Assembly: GCF_900112955.1 (NCBI RefSeq)
Contig: NZ_FONP01000010.1
Span: 1-64,000, forward strand
Length of the DNA: 64,000 nt
Direction: 5' to 3'
Origin: Peptostreptococcus sp. D1
GTDB lineage: Bacteria; Bacillota; Clostridia; Peptostreptococcales; Peptostreptococcaceae
A model generated the notes under the pieces. The model saw only the letters and a list, made by a program, of their open reading frames with translations. It searched no databases and was not told where the DNA came from. Positions within the stretch are counted from its first letter, which is position 1. The number at the start of each line of letters is the position of its first letter. This document shows positions 9,131-18,324 of this stretch, piece after piece. The translations under genes and the position numbers were made by a program.

Positions 9131-10819
9131 ATGATTTATGATCTATATATGAAAAATTGTGCTCTTGTTGAAGAATTGAGAGTTGACTTTGGAAAAAAAT
9201 TGAATATTTTGACGGGAGAAACTGGGTCAGGAAAATCTATAATATTGGAAGCACTAAATCTGTGTATTGGAGGAAAGTTTGATAGGACATATATTAGAAA
9301 AGGATGTGATTTTGCAGAGGTTGAGGCGTTATTTTTCTCTAAAAATGCAAAATTTACTGATATGCTCGACAAGCTTGATGTTCAGAGAGAAGAGGACGGT
9401 AGCGTAATCGTTTCGAGAAAGCTTTTTTTAGATGGTAAGAGTACAACGAAGATAAATGGTAAAAACATAAGAGTTGGAGACCTGAAAAAACTGATGTCTT
9501 TGATTGTAGATATGCATGGACAGCATCAAAATCAAGCATTGTATAATAGGGACAATCATATTGAATTTGTTGATTTATTTGGAAAGGCTGAAATATCAGG
9601 TGTATATGATAAATATATAAAAGTATTTAAGGAATACAATGAGATAAAACGTGAAATTTTAAAAATTAATGATAATAAGAGTGAAAAAGAAGTCCAAAGA
9701 GAAAAAGATTTGTTGAAATTTCAGATAGATGAAATTGAAAAAGCTAGACTGGATAAAAATGAATATGACGAGTTGTTAAAGCGAAGAGATATATTTGTCA
9801 ATAGTGAAAAGATATATAAGGCACTAAATGAAGTTTATTCAAATTTGAACTCTAGTGATTTCAATGCTCTAGAATTGATTGGAAGGAGTGTATCCTTGCT
9901 ATCAGGAGTTTCTAAGTATGATGATAAAATATTAGAAATCAATGAGGCAATAGAAAGCATAATGTATGAATTAGAAGACAAATCGACTTCGGTTAGACAT
10001 TATATAGATTCAATTGAATTTGAACCTCATGAATTGGATGAAATTCAAGAGAGAATAGATGTATATAATACTATGAAAAGAAAGTATGGAGATTCTATTG
10101 ATGAAATACTTTCTTACCTAGAAAAGATGTCTAGACGATTAAACGATATAGAAAATAGAGACGAAATTTTAAGTTCTTTGCAAGAAAAATTGTCTAAGAA
10201 ATTTATTGAGCTTAAAAAGAGTGGAGCTGAATTGACAAATACAAGAATCAAGGCTTCGGCGGAATTGGAGATTAGGTTACTAGAGGAATTAAATAGTCTA
10301 AATATGAAAAATACGAGATTTAAGGTTAATTTCAATAGCTTGGATTATAATGAAAACGGATGCGACGATATTGAATTTTTCGTTTCCTTCAACCTAGGAG
10401 AAGATCTTAATCCTCTGAGCAAGGTAGCATCAGGTGGAGAGATGTCGAGATTTATGTTGGCATTTAAGTCTATACTGTCGGATGTAGACAAGATTGAAGC
10501 TTTGATTTTTGATGAGATAGATAGTGGAATAAGTGGTCGTGCGGCACAGATAGTTGGAGAAAAACTGTCAAATATATCCAAAAAAAAGCAGGTGATATGT
10601 ATAACTCATCTTCCTCAGATTGCATCGTTTGCAGATGATCACTTCCAGATAGAAAAAAATGTTGAAAATGATAGAACGTATACGAGGCTTTCTAAGCTGG
10701 GAGATGGAGAAAAGAAAAATGAAATTGCAAGGTTGATTTCAGGAAAGGTTATTTCAAAAAAAACTATAGAGCATGCAGATGAAATAATAGAAAGTGCAAA
10801 AAGGATAAAGAATAACTAG
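9131..10819 (+). CDS. recN: DNA repair ATPase RecN
   Basis: RecN is an SMC-like ATPase acting in double-strand break repair. Walker A GETGSGKS sits near the N-terminus, followed by long coiled-coil arms, the ABC signature VASGGEMSR, and Walker B with LIFDEIDSGISG. The ATG at 9131 is preceded by AAGGTAGGTG; a GTG three codons earlier is inside that site. It is 562 residues, normal for the family, and sits between tlyA and steA. Confidence 0.95.
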   Translation: MIYDLYMKNCALVEELRVDFGKKLNILTGETGSGKSIILEALNLCIGGKFDRTYIRKGCDFAEVEALFFSKNAKFTDMLDKLDVQREEDGSVIVSRKLFLDGKSTTKINGKNIRVGDLKKLMSLIVDMHGQHQNQALYNRDNHIEFVDLFGKAEISGVYDKYIKVFKEYNEIKREILKINDNKSEKEVQREKDLLKFQIDEIEKARLDKNEYDELLKRRDIFVNSEKIYKALNEVYSNLNSSDFNALELIGRSVSLLSGVSKYDDKILEINEAIESIMYELEDKSTSVRHYIDSIEFEPHELDEIQERIDVYNTMKRKYGDSIDEILSYLEKMSRRLNDIENRDEILSSLQEKLSKKFIELKKSGAELTNTRIKASAELEIRLLEELNSLNMKNTRFKVNFNSLDYNENGCDDIEFFVSFNLGEDLNPLSKVASGGEMSRFMLAFKSILSDVDKIEALIFDEIDSGISGRAAQIVGEKLSNISKKKQVICITHLPQIASFADDHFQIEKNVENDRTYTRLSKLGDGEKKNEIARLISGKVISKKTIEHADEIIESAKRIKNN

Positions 10820-10839
10820 ATGGTTACTAGGAGGAGGCT

Positions 10840-11961
10840 ATGCGAGTAGAGGCGAGACTCAAAAAGGACAAAAAAACTAAACAACTTGCAAAAAGAATTG
10901 AGCATGGTGAAGTAGCGCTAATAAACCATGTTGATATCGACGAAGTGGCTGCAAAATCATTGGTTGAAGCAAGGATTAGCTTGGTTATAAATGCAACAGA
11001 ATCCATAAGTGGAAGATATCCCAATGTTGGTCCTACCATATTGACCAGCAATAATATATTAATTATCGATAATGTTGGTATGGAAGTATTCGATAAATTA
11101 AATGAGGATGATTTTATAGCTGTTGAGGATGGAAAAATATTCAGAGATGGAGAGCTAATTGGATCTGGTGAGGTAATGGATAAGTCTGCTGTCAATGAAA
11201 AAATAAAGAAAGCTTATGAGAATATTGAAGTTGAACTAGATAGATTTATCGATAATACGATTGAATATGCCAAAAAAGAGAAGGGTATGATTTTGGGAGA
11301 TCTGGAGATTCCAAAAATGAAAACAAAGTATGGTGGAAAACATGTTTTGGTTGTGGTAAGAGGTCATAATTATAAAGCTGATTTGCAGGCTATGATTTCA
11401 TATATTGAAGAGGTAAAGCCAATCCTGATAGGTGTTGATGGAGGTGCAGATGCATTATTAGAGTTTGGATATAAGCCCGATGTTGTAGTAGGAGATATGG
11501 ATAGTGTCAGTGATGATGCTTTAAAGTCGGCAAATGAAATTGTGGTTCACGCTTATACTGATGGTAGAGCTCCTGGTTTGAAAAGGATTGAAGAATTGGG
11601 ACTTGAAGCTGTGGTATTTTCTGCTCCAGGCACTAGTGAAGATATCGCAATGCTGGCTGCATATGAATATAATGCAAAATTGATAGTCGCACTTGGTACT
11701 CATTCAAATATGATAGATTTCTTGGAAAAAGGAAGAAAGGGAATGGCTTCTACATTTCTTGTCAGATTAAAAATAGGATCGAAATTGATTGATGCAAGAG
11801 GAGTTAGCATTTTGTACCAAAGTAGACTGAAAATAAAATATATATTTGCATTGATAATAACTGCTTTGTTCCCAATTTTAATAGTTGCATCGCTATCACC
11901 AAAGGTTCAGACTTTAATTCAATTGCTTCAAATTAAGCTGAGGTTATTGATGAAAATGTAA
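10840..11961 (+). CDS. steA: SteA-like cytokinetic ring protein
   Basis: This 373-residue protein matches the SteA family known from Actinobacteria. It has an N-terminal domain, a central thiamin-pyrophosphokinase-like fold (GVDGGADALLEFGYKPDVVVGDMDSVSDDA) and a C-terminal transmembrane helix (about residues 330-355). In Corynebacterium SteA and SteB work together in cell division and envelope integrity. The next gene is SteB-like, so the pair is kept. A role in septal envelope assembly here is an inference from family and context. Confidence 0.85.
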   Translation: MRVEARLKKDKKTKQLAKRIEHGEVALINHVDIDEVAAKSLVEARISLVINATESISGRYPNVGPTILTSNNILIIDNVGMEVFDKLNEDDFIAVEDGKIFRDGELIGSGEVMDKSAVNEKIKKAYENIEVELDRFIDNTIEYAKKEKGMILGDLEIPKMKTKYGGKHVLVVVRGHNYKADLQAMISYIEEVKPILIGVDGGADALLEFGYKPDVVVGDMDSVSDDALKSANEIVVHAYTDGRAPGLKRIEELGLEAVVFSAPGTSEDIAMLAAYEYNAKLIVALGTHSNMIDFLEKGRKGMASTFLVRLKIGSKLIDARGVSILYQSRLKIKYIFALIITALFPILIVASLSPKVQTLIQLLQIKLRLLMKM

Positions 11962-12008
11962 ATATTTCCATTAGAATTAAATGTTCAAAATTGTTAGGAG
12001 GATTGGAA

Positions 12009-12872
12009 ATGCACATAAATTTTAAATATTTCATAGTATCGATAGGTTCGATTTTCATAGCTTTGGGAATAGGTATATTAATAGGATCTTCACTTGGAAC
12101 AAATGAGTCTATCCAGAAACAAAATGCATCAATAATAAAGGATATTGATTCAAAAGTAAATGCTCTTAAAGCAGTAAATGATGAATTGACCATTGAGAAT
12201 AAACAGGTTCAGAAGAATATAGACGATTTTAAGACTTATCTTTCAAATAATAATCAAGTATTGATTAAATCGAAGCTTTTGAATAGGAGGATAGGAATAA
12301 TATCGTTTGACGAGGATAGCACAAGCAATCTTGTTTCAGATGTTATTACATCTACTGGTGGTGAGGTTTCTTTTTATATAACAATTAAAAATTCAATAAA
12401 TCAAGAGGATGCATTACAGAAAATAAATGAAAAACTTGACAAAAAATTGGAAAAGAAGGAGGATTTGGAGACCTTGATAGTGGATTCGATAAAGGTATCT
12501 AATACTGATGGTAGATTATCAGTGCTTCAAGATTTGGGATATATTAAAATAAATGGATTTATTAATATTTTTGATAATGTGACAAACCTAATTGTGAACA
12601 ATACTATGGATGCCAAAAATGTAAAAGTCGAGGAATTTCAAGGTGGATTTATTAGAAAAATAAAGAGCTTGAAGCCCACAATAGTGGCTCAGAAAAGTAG
12701 CTCAGAAGTAGATATGGCAAAGACTTTTTCTAAATATAGAATTTCAACTTTGTCAAATGCGGATGAACAGTGGTCATACATTAATTTGGTGACATTGATA
12801 AATGAAAAGGATTTGATCGGTAACTTTGGTAAGATTGATGATAACTCATCTTTGTTGGCGATTTCAAAATAA
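12009..12872 (+). CDS. SteB / MctB-like (copper transporter family) membrane protein
   Basis: The protein has one N-terminal transmembrane segment (ISIGSIFIALGIGILIG region, residues 6-27), a coiled coil at about 35-80, and an extracytoplasmic domain. This is the layout of SteB and of mycobacterial MctB, annotated as copper transporter. Its partner steA lies directly upstream. The ATG at 12009 has AGGAGG a few bases before it. At 287 residues it is about normal. The copper role is not supported by visible metal motifs. Confidence 0.75.
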   Translation: MHINFKYFIVSIGSIFIALGIGILIGSSLGTNESIQKQNASIIKDIDSKVNALKAVNDELTIENKQVQKNIDDFKTYLSNNNQVLIKSKLLNRRIGIISFDEDSTSNLVSDVITSTGGEVSFYITIKNSINQEDALQKINEKLDKKLEKKEDLETLIVDSIKVSNTDGRLSVLQDLGYIKINGFINIFDNVTNLIVNNTMDAKNVKVEEFQGGFIRKIKSLKPTIVAQKSSSEVDMAKTFSKYRISTLSNADEQWSYINLVTLINEKDLIGNFGKIDDNSSLLAISK

Positions 12873-12899
12873 AGCATTTCTAAATTAAGGAGTGATTGA

Positions 12900-13589
12900 A
12901 TGATAACTAGTGTGATTATACCAGCATATAATGAATCAGAAAGAATTGTTGACACCATCAATGGAATAAATGATTTGGTTGAAATTGATGAAATAGTAGT
13001 TGTGGATGACGGTTCAAGTGACAATACCGCACAGGTGGTAAAATCTATGGATATCGAAAAGCTGAAATTCTATATTCAAACGAAAAATTCCGGAAAGGGA
13101 AGGGCTCTTGAAAAGGGGCTGGAGATTATGAGAAAAGATGCTGATATCGTTGTATTTCTTGATGCAGATGTTGGAAAAACTTCCTCGGATGTAATCAAAA
13201 TCATTAGACCAGTTTTGGCTGATAAATGTGATGTTGCTATTGCAAGGTTTAGACCAGCATCAAAAAAAGGCGGAATGGGATTTGTAAAGAGATTGGCAAA
13301 GGATTCTGTATATGAAATTACAGGTGTGGAACTGAATTCTACAATATCAGGACAAAGAGCTTTTAAAAGAGAGGTTATTGATCGATTTGACTCTATTCCA
13401 GATGGCTATGGTGTGGAAGTTGGTATGACAGTAGATATTTTGAAATGGGGATATAGAGTAAACGAATATTTAGTCGATATGACTCATAACGAAACGGGGA
13501 GAGATTTGAAGGGCTTTATTCACAGAGCAAAGCAATATTTTCATATTAAAAAAATAGTAAAGCAAAAGAAAAAAGAATGGAGGGATTAA
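12900..13589 (+). CDS. Family 2 glycosyltransferase
   Basis: This 229-residue GT-A fold enzyme starts with TSVIIPAYNESERIVDTI and has VVDDGSSDNTAQVV and the metal-binding FLDADVG (DxD type). No membrane segments are present. It resembles dolichol-phosphate-sugar synthase type GT2 enzymes. Its neighbour is a polyprenyl-phosphate sugar-1-phosphate transferase-like protein, so both may build a lipid-linked envelope glycan. The substrate is unknown. Confidence 0.88.
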   Translation: MITSVIIPAYNESERIVDTINGINDLVEIDEIVVVDDGSSDNTAQVVKSMDIEKLKFYIQTKNSGKGRALEKGLEIMRKDADIVVFLDADVGKTSSDVIKIIRPVLADKCDVAIARFRPASKKGGMGFVKRLAKDSVYEITGVELNSTISGQRAFKREVIDRFDSIPDGYGVEVGMTVDILKWGYRVNEYLVDMTHNETGRDLKGFIHRAKQYFHIKKIVKQKKKEWRD

Positions 13590-13590
13590 C

Positions 13591-14433
13591 TTGTACGATT
13601 ATTTAATGTTATTGATTTTATTCAGTTTGGGTATAAGTGTGACTTTGATTTCTATTCAATTCATAAAACAAATGCTTGATAATTGTGGATTGGTTAGGCA
13701 GAATTATAGAGGTAAAATAATTCCTGTGGGCATGGGAATTGTATTTATTCCATCATTACTTTTAAATACAATAGTACTTTTGTTTTCAAATGTAGATCCA
13801 GAACGACTGATAAAAATACTTGTTGTTACTCTTGGCATAATTTCGATGAGCTTTGTTGGAATAATCGATGACGCAATTGGCAATCGTGATGTGACTGGAT
13901 TAAAAGGACATTTTTCAAATTTGTTTAAAGGTGAGCTGACGACCGGAGCGTTTAAGGCCTTGGTAGGAGGAATTGTAGGATTATTGATTTCGGTAGCTAT
14001 TTCGAAGGATATTCCTAGCATTATATTGGGCACGCTAGTAATTGCTCTTTCTACAAATTTTATGAATTTGCTGGATTTGAGACCTGGTAGAGCAATAAAA
14101 GTTTATTTGTTAGTAATTATTCTATGTTTATTCTTTTGCTCAGTTTTTGAAAGGGAATTGATGATGCTAATAGTTCCAGCAGTGATAGCATATTTCTATT
14201 ATGATATTAAAGCTATGGCTATGATGGGTGATGCTGGTTCCAACATTTTGGGAATATCCTTGGGAATATTTATCGTTATTTCATTTAATATATATGTACA
14301 GATATTTGTGTTGATATTGTTGATACTTGTGCATATAGTTGCTGAAAAATATTCTATTACTAAGATTATCAGGAATAACAAGGTTTTAAACTACATTGAT
14401 GAATTTGGAAGGAACAAGGGTCATGATAAGTAA
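13591..14433 (+). CDS. MraY/WecA-like glycosyl-1-phosphate transferase (family 4)
   Basis: The protein is 280 residues with about eight to ten hydrophobic segments. It shows the family motifs FVGIIDDAIGNRD (Asp pair), TNFMNLLDLRPGRA and MMGDAGSNILG. Enzymes of this family move a sugar-1-phosphate from a UDP-sugar to undecaprenyl phosphate. At 280 residues it is shorter than typical MraY (about 320), so a specialised role beside the GT2 is more likely than peptidoglycan synthesis. TTG start; its 3' end overlaps the next gene by 11 nt. Confidence 0.82.
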   Translation: MYDYLMLLILFSLGISVTLISIQFIKQMLDNCGLVRQNYRGKIIPVGMGIVFIPSLLLNTIVLLFSNVDPERLIKILVVTLGIISMSFVGIIDDAIGNRDVTGLKGHFSNLFKGELTTGAFKALVGGIVGLLISVAISKDIPSIILGTLVIALSTNFMNLLDLRPGRAIKVYLLVIILCLFFCSVFERELMMLIVPAVIAYFYYDIKAMAMMGDAGSNILGISLGIFIVISFNIYVQIFVLILLILVHIVAEKYSITKIIRNNKVLNYIDEFGRNKGHDK

Positions 14434-15514
14434 AAAATGTGGGAAAATTGTTGATATTAGGGGTGAAAATGATTTAATACAAGATATTGTTGTGGACATT
14501 GATGGGAGCTTGGAAAGGGCATATAATTATATTCAGATTACAGGAATTGCAAGAATTGGTGACGAAGTTGCTCTAAATACAACAGCAGTCGAATTAAACC
14601 TTGGTACTGGTGGATTCCATTTTGTGATGTATAATCTGAATAACAAGAATTCCACATTTTCACCTGGTGGACATATAATGAAGCTAAGATACACTCCTAT
14701 GCAAATAAAGGTGGATTCTGTTGAAGAACAAAGAAGTGAATATCACGATGTATTTAATGATTTTATTTGCTTGGAAAAGCTGCCAGTTGCTGTTGGAACC
14801 TTGCATAGTATGCTACAGCCATTTGCAGCAACCTTTAAAAGACATTATCCAGAAAAAAAATTGGTTTACATTATGACTGATGGTGCGGCATTGCCAATTG
14901 CTTTTAGTAAAAATGTCGAAAATTTAAAAAAAATTGGTCTGATAGACAGCACAATAACATATGGTAATGCTTTTGGTGGAGATTTCGAGTGTATTAACAT
15001 TTATACTGCTCTCATCACCGCAAAGGAAATATGCAAAGCAGATTGCGTAATAGTATCAATGGGACCCGGAATTGCGGGCACTGGTACAAAGTATGGTTTT
15101 AGTGGAATTGATCAGGGCTCAATAATTGATGCAGTTGAAAAGATGAATGGGACTTCCTTTGTCATTCCGAGAATCAGCTTTGCAGATTTGAGACCAAGGC
15201 ATAGAGGAATATCTCATCATACAATAACTATTTTGAGTGAAATTACAAATAAATCTACTAGGGTCGTTATTAACGACAACTATGAGCAAGGTAAGCTTGA
15301 CTTGATAATGGAGCAGCTGCATGATAGCAGTATAAATGAGAAACACAGAATTATTTTTAATTCATATAAAGAGACCGAAGATGACCTGGCACACTTCGGA
15401 CAAAAAGTGAGAAGCATGGGAAGAGCTTTTGAGGAAGACAAGGAATTCTTTGTAGCAGCATCAACTGTTGCAAAGGAAATATGTGATTTTGTGAAAAATG
15501 AAATTATGTATTAA
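14423..15514 (+). CDS. DUF3866 family protein
   Basis: This 363-residue protein matches DUF3866, a family of unknown function found in Firmicutes and Actinobacteria near recN/steA-type clusters. Conserved stretches include LNLGTGGFHFVMYNL, TDGAALPIAFSK and VSMGPGIAGTGTKYGFSG. The start at 14423 has GGAAGGAACAAGGG upstream and overlaps the transferase gene by 11 nt, so translation is probably coupled. A small-molecule enzyme role is only a guess. Confidence 0.8.
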   Translation: MISKKCGKIVDIRGENDLIQDIVVDIDGSLERAYNYIQITGIARIGDEVALNTTAVELNLGTGGFHFVMYNLNNKNSTFSPGGHIMKLRYTPMQIKVDSVEEQRSEYHDVFNDFICLEKLPVAVGTLHSMLQPFAATFKRHYPEKKLVYIMTDGAALPIAFSKNVENLKKIGLIDSTITYGNAFGGDFECINIYTALITAKEICKADCVIVSMGPGIAGTGTKYGFSGIDQGSIIDAVEKMNGTSFVIPRISFADLRPRHRGISHHTITILSEITNKSTRVVINDNYEQGKLDLIMEQLHDSSINEKHRIIFNSYKETEDDLAHFGQKVRSMGRAFEEDKEFFVAASTVAKEICDFVKNEIMY

Positions 15515-15541
15515 AAGGTGTATTTTTATAGAGGTGAACAT

Positions 15542-16354
15542 ATGGAAAATAAGATACAAAAAAGTGCGGAATTTATTTTGAGCTCAACCGAATATCGTCC
15601 AGAGATTGCGATTATTTTAGGCTCAGGATTGGGAGCTCTTGCAGATTATATTGAAGATAAGGTTGTAATATCATATAGCTCGATACCAAATTTTATGGTC
15701 TCAGAGGTTGAAGGACATAAAAATCAATTGGTTATTGGAAAATTAAATGGAAGATATGTTCTTGTTATGCAGGGAAGATTTCATTATTATGAAGGCTACA
15801 CACAACAGGAAATAACATATCCGATTAGAGTTTTTAAGAAAATCGGAATTAAAAAATTGATAGTTACAAATGCTGCAGGAGGATGTAATCTATCTATGAA
15901 TCCTGGAGATTTGATGATAATAAATGACCATATTAATTTTAGTGGTTCAAATCCGCTTATCGGTAAAAATTTAGATGATTTTGGTGTTAGATTTCCGGAT
16001 ATGAGTAATGCTTATAATAAGAAATTGATTGAAGCTGCAAAAAGGTGTGCAGATGATTTGAAGATAAGTATAAAAGAGGGGGTTTATATGTATTTTTCAG
16101 GTCCATCGTACGAAACTCCAACAGAAGTTAAAATGGCTAGGCTATTAGGAGCAGATGCAGTCGGTATGTCTACTGTACCTGAGGTAATAGTTTCAAATCA
16201 TTCTGGAATTGATGTTTTGGGAATTTCATGTATTACAAATATGGCAGCAGGTATACTAAATCAGCCATTAAATCATGAAGAAGTGGTTGAAACTTCTAAT
16301 AGGGTAAAAAATGATTTTTTGTCACTTATCAAAGCAGTGATAGAAAAAATATAG
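15542..16354 (+). CDS. punA: Purine-nucleoside phosphorylase (trimeric type)
   Basis: The enzyme cleaves purine (deoxy)ribonucleosides with phosphate for base salvage. It shows the phosphate loop IILGSGLGALADYIEDK, MQGRFHYYEGYT, VTNAAGGCN, FSGPSYETPTEV and GMSTVPEVIVSNHSG, followed by the base-binding Asn in CITNMAAG. The ATG at 15542 follows AGAGGTGA. It is 270 residues, typical for the PunA/PNP-II type. Confidence 0.93.
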   Translation: MENKIQKSAEFILSSTEYRPEIAIILGSGLGALADYIEDKVVISYSSIPNFMVSEVEGHKNQLVIGKLNGRYVLVMQGRFHYYEGYTQQEITYPIRVFKKIGIKKLIVTNAAGGCNLSMNPGDLMIINDHINFSGSNPLIGKNLDDFGVRFPDMSNAYNKKLIEAAKRCADDLKISIKEGVYMYFSGPSYETPTEVKMARLLGADAVGMSTVPEVIVSNHSGIDVLGISCITNMAAGILNQPLNHEEVVETSNRVKNDFLSLIKAVIEKI

Positions 16355-16372
16355 TATGAAGGGGATGAGTTA

Positions 16373-17524
16373 GTGAAAAAGAGTAGTAACATTTCTAGAA
16401 TGAAAAAGAAGAAGTTTAAAGTCAGGATTTACAGAATTATTATTGTGTTTTTCTTGCTTGTGTCGATAGTAGGTATTGCAGGAAGCTTTTATTTCAGAAG
16501 AGCGTCAAAAGCAGTGGATCCAAATAGTACAAAAAGCATTGTTGTTGAGATTCCAAATGGTTCATCGGTTCCTCAAATTGCCGATATTTTGAAGGAAAAA
16601 AAACTGATTAGAGACAAGAGAGTATTTGTTCAGAATGCGAAAAATTCTGAGAAGGCTGAAAAAATAAAGGCTGGTAAGTATAAGCTGTCTCAAAATATGG
16701 ACAATGAAGCTATAATAAAGAAAATGGTTGATGGTATGGTGTATCAAGATGGTACAAAAATTACCATACCAGAAGGAAGCATTTCTACAGATATTGTAAA
16801 TACGCTGGTTAAAAACAAGCTTGGAGATAGAGCGACCTTTGTAAAATTATTTAGGAATCCAAAGGAGTTCCAAAGTAAATTTTCATTTTTGAAGGATTCT
16901 AGAATCGTAACATTGGAAGGCTTCTTATATCCGGTAACATATTATTTTGAAAATGGAATAACTGAAAAAGAAATTTTTGAGAGAATGTTATCAGAATTTG
17001 AGAAAAATTATAATAAAAGTGTAAAGAGCATAGCTGACAAAAATAAGTATAACTTTTATGATACAGTTATTATGGCTTCTATTGTTGAAAAGGAAACTGT
17101 AAAGGATGAAGATAGAGGCTTGGTTGCTGGAGTATTTTATAATAGATTATCAAAGAAGATGAGATTGCAATCTGATGCTGTGTTGCAGTATGGATTGCCA
17201 GAGAGAAAATCTAGGGTTATGTATAAGGATTTAAAGGTTGAGACTCCATATAATCTTTATTTGCATGATGGACTGCCACCTACTCCGATAGCGAATCCTG
17301 GCATAAAATCGTTGATTGCTGCTGCCCGTCCAGAAAAAAGCGACTACCTATATTTTGTAACAGGAACAGACAATAAAAACTATTATAGCAAAACTTACGA
17401 AGAACATATGGTATATGCGAAGAAATATCATAAAGAACTAGATGCCTTAGAAGGTAAGAGCTCATCAAAGAGTGGTAGTGATTCCAGTTCATCAAATACA
17501 AATAATTTGAACAACGAACAATAA
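16373..17524 (+). CDS. mltG: Endolytic murein transglycosylase MltG
   Basis: MltG is a membrane-anchored lytic transglycosylase that cuts nascent glycan strands. It has a basic N-terminus, one transmembrane helix (about residues 20-42), a LysM-like region and the YceG domain with IMASIVEKET (catalytic Glu), GVFYNRLSKKMRLQSD and GLPPTPIANPG. A Ser/Asn-rich tail ends the 383-residue protein. GTG start with AAGGGGATGA upstream. mltG followed by trmR and trhP mirrors the yrrLMN order of Bacillus. Confidence 0.95.
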   Translation: MKKSSNISRMKKKKFKVRIYRIIIVFFLLVSIVGIAGSFYFRRASKAVDPNSTKSIVVEIPNGSSVPQIADILKEKKLIRDKRVFVQNAKNSEKAEKIKAGKYKLSQNMDNEAIIKKMVDGMVYQDGTKITIPEGSISTDIVNTLVKNKLGDRATFVKLFRNPKEFQSKFSFLKDSRIVTLEGFLYPVTYYFENGITEKEIFERMLSEFEKNYNKSVKSIADKNKYNFYDTVIMASIVEKETVKDEDRGLVAGVFYNRLSKKMRLQSDAVLQYGLPERKSRVMYKDLKVETPYNLYLHDGLPPTPIANPGIKSLIAAARPEKSDYLYFVTGTDNKNYYSKTYEEHMVYAKKYHKELDALEGKSSSKSGSDSSSSNTNNLNNEQ

Positions 17525-17545
17525 TTGATTATAAATAGATTTAAT

Positions 17546-17585
17546 GCAGTTCCTAATAATTTATTGTTAGGAACTGTATTGTTGG
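17546..17585 (+). terminator. Terminator after mltG
   Basis: CAGTTCCTA and TAGGAACTG form a perfect stem with a short AT-rich loop, followed by TATTGTT. The weak T-tract suggests partial termination before trmR. Confidence 0.7.
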
Positions 17586-17646
17586 AATAAGCTTGAAAAA
17601 TTGGATTATCTGTCTAAAAAATTTATTGATTTTGAAAGGAAATAGT

Positions 17647-18300
17647 ATGAGTAATATTGTGAATGACCTAGTAGAGGATTACATTAGGAAAACTTTAAAA
17701 ATGAATAACGGTATTCTAGAATATATGGAAATATATGCTGAGGAGAACTCCGTTCCTATAATTCATAAAGAGGTATCTGAGTTATTAAAGGTCATATTGA
17801 AAATTCACAAACCAAAGAGAATACTTGAAATTGGTTGTGCAATTGGATATTCTTCAATTTTTTTTGCAAACGTATTGAATAATGATGTGGAGATAATTAC
17901 GACAGAGAGAAATCCAATAATGCTAGAAAAAGCATATGAAAATATAAAAAAAGCAGGGCTATCAGATAAAATTAAAATATTGGTTGGAGATGCTGAAGAA
18001 ACGCTGAAAGACATTGATGGAGATTTTGATATGGTATTTATTGATGCGGCAAAGGGGCAGTATAAATTATTTTTTGATATTGTATTTGATAAGGTGAAAA
18101 ATGGCGGAATTATCATTTCGGACAATATTTTATATAAAGGTATGATTGCCAGTGATGATTTTGTGGTAAAAAGAAAGAAGACGATTGTAAAGAGAATGAG
18201 AGATTATTTGGATTATATATGTCATCAAGAATTTCTTGACACGTCGATAATTCCTATTGGAGATGGTGTCGCAATTTCTTACAAGAAGTATGATAGATAG
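17647..18300 (+). CDS. trmR: tRNA 5-hydroxyuridine methyltransferase TrmR
   Basis: This class I SAM-dependent O-methyltransferase has the motif RILEIGCAIGYSSIFFANVL and a catalytic-type DMVFIDAAKGQY segment. It is 217 residues, matching YrrM/TrmR, which methylates ho5U34 of tRNA to mo5U34. The assignment is helped by trhP directly downstream, the enzyme that makes the ho5U substrate. The start at 17647 has GAAAGGAAATAG upstream. A general catechol-type O-methyltransferase is the alternative. Confidence 0.85.
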   Translation: MSNIVNDLVEDYIRKTLKMNNGILEYMEIYAEENSVPIIHKEVSELLKVILKIHKPKRILEIGCAIGYSSIFFANVLNNDVEIITTERNPIMLEKAYENIKKAGLSDKIKILVGDAEETLKDIDGDFDMVFIDAAKGQYKLFFDIVFDKVKNGGIIISDNILYKGMIASDDFVVKRKKTIVKRMRDYLDYICHQEFLDTSIIPIGDGVAISYKKYDR

Positions 18301-18324
18301 TTTTTTACTGTGAGAGGAGAGATT

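Noticed and set aside
10827-11195. Open frame of 122 codons on the - strand opposite steA
   Set aside because: Serine-rich shadow translation of a strongly supported gene, without start signals.
13591-14433. True MraY of peptidoglycan synthesis
   Set aside because: Shorter than MraY and not among mur genes; the neighbours point to a separate lipid-linked glycan.
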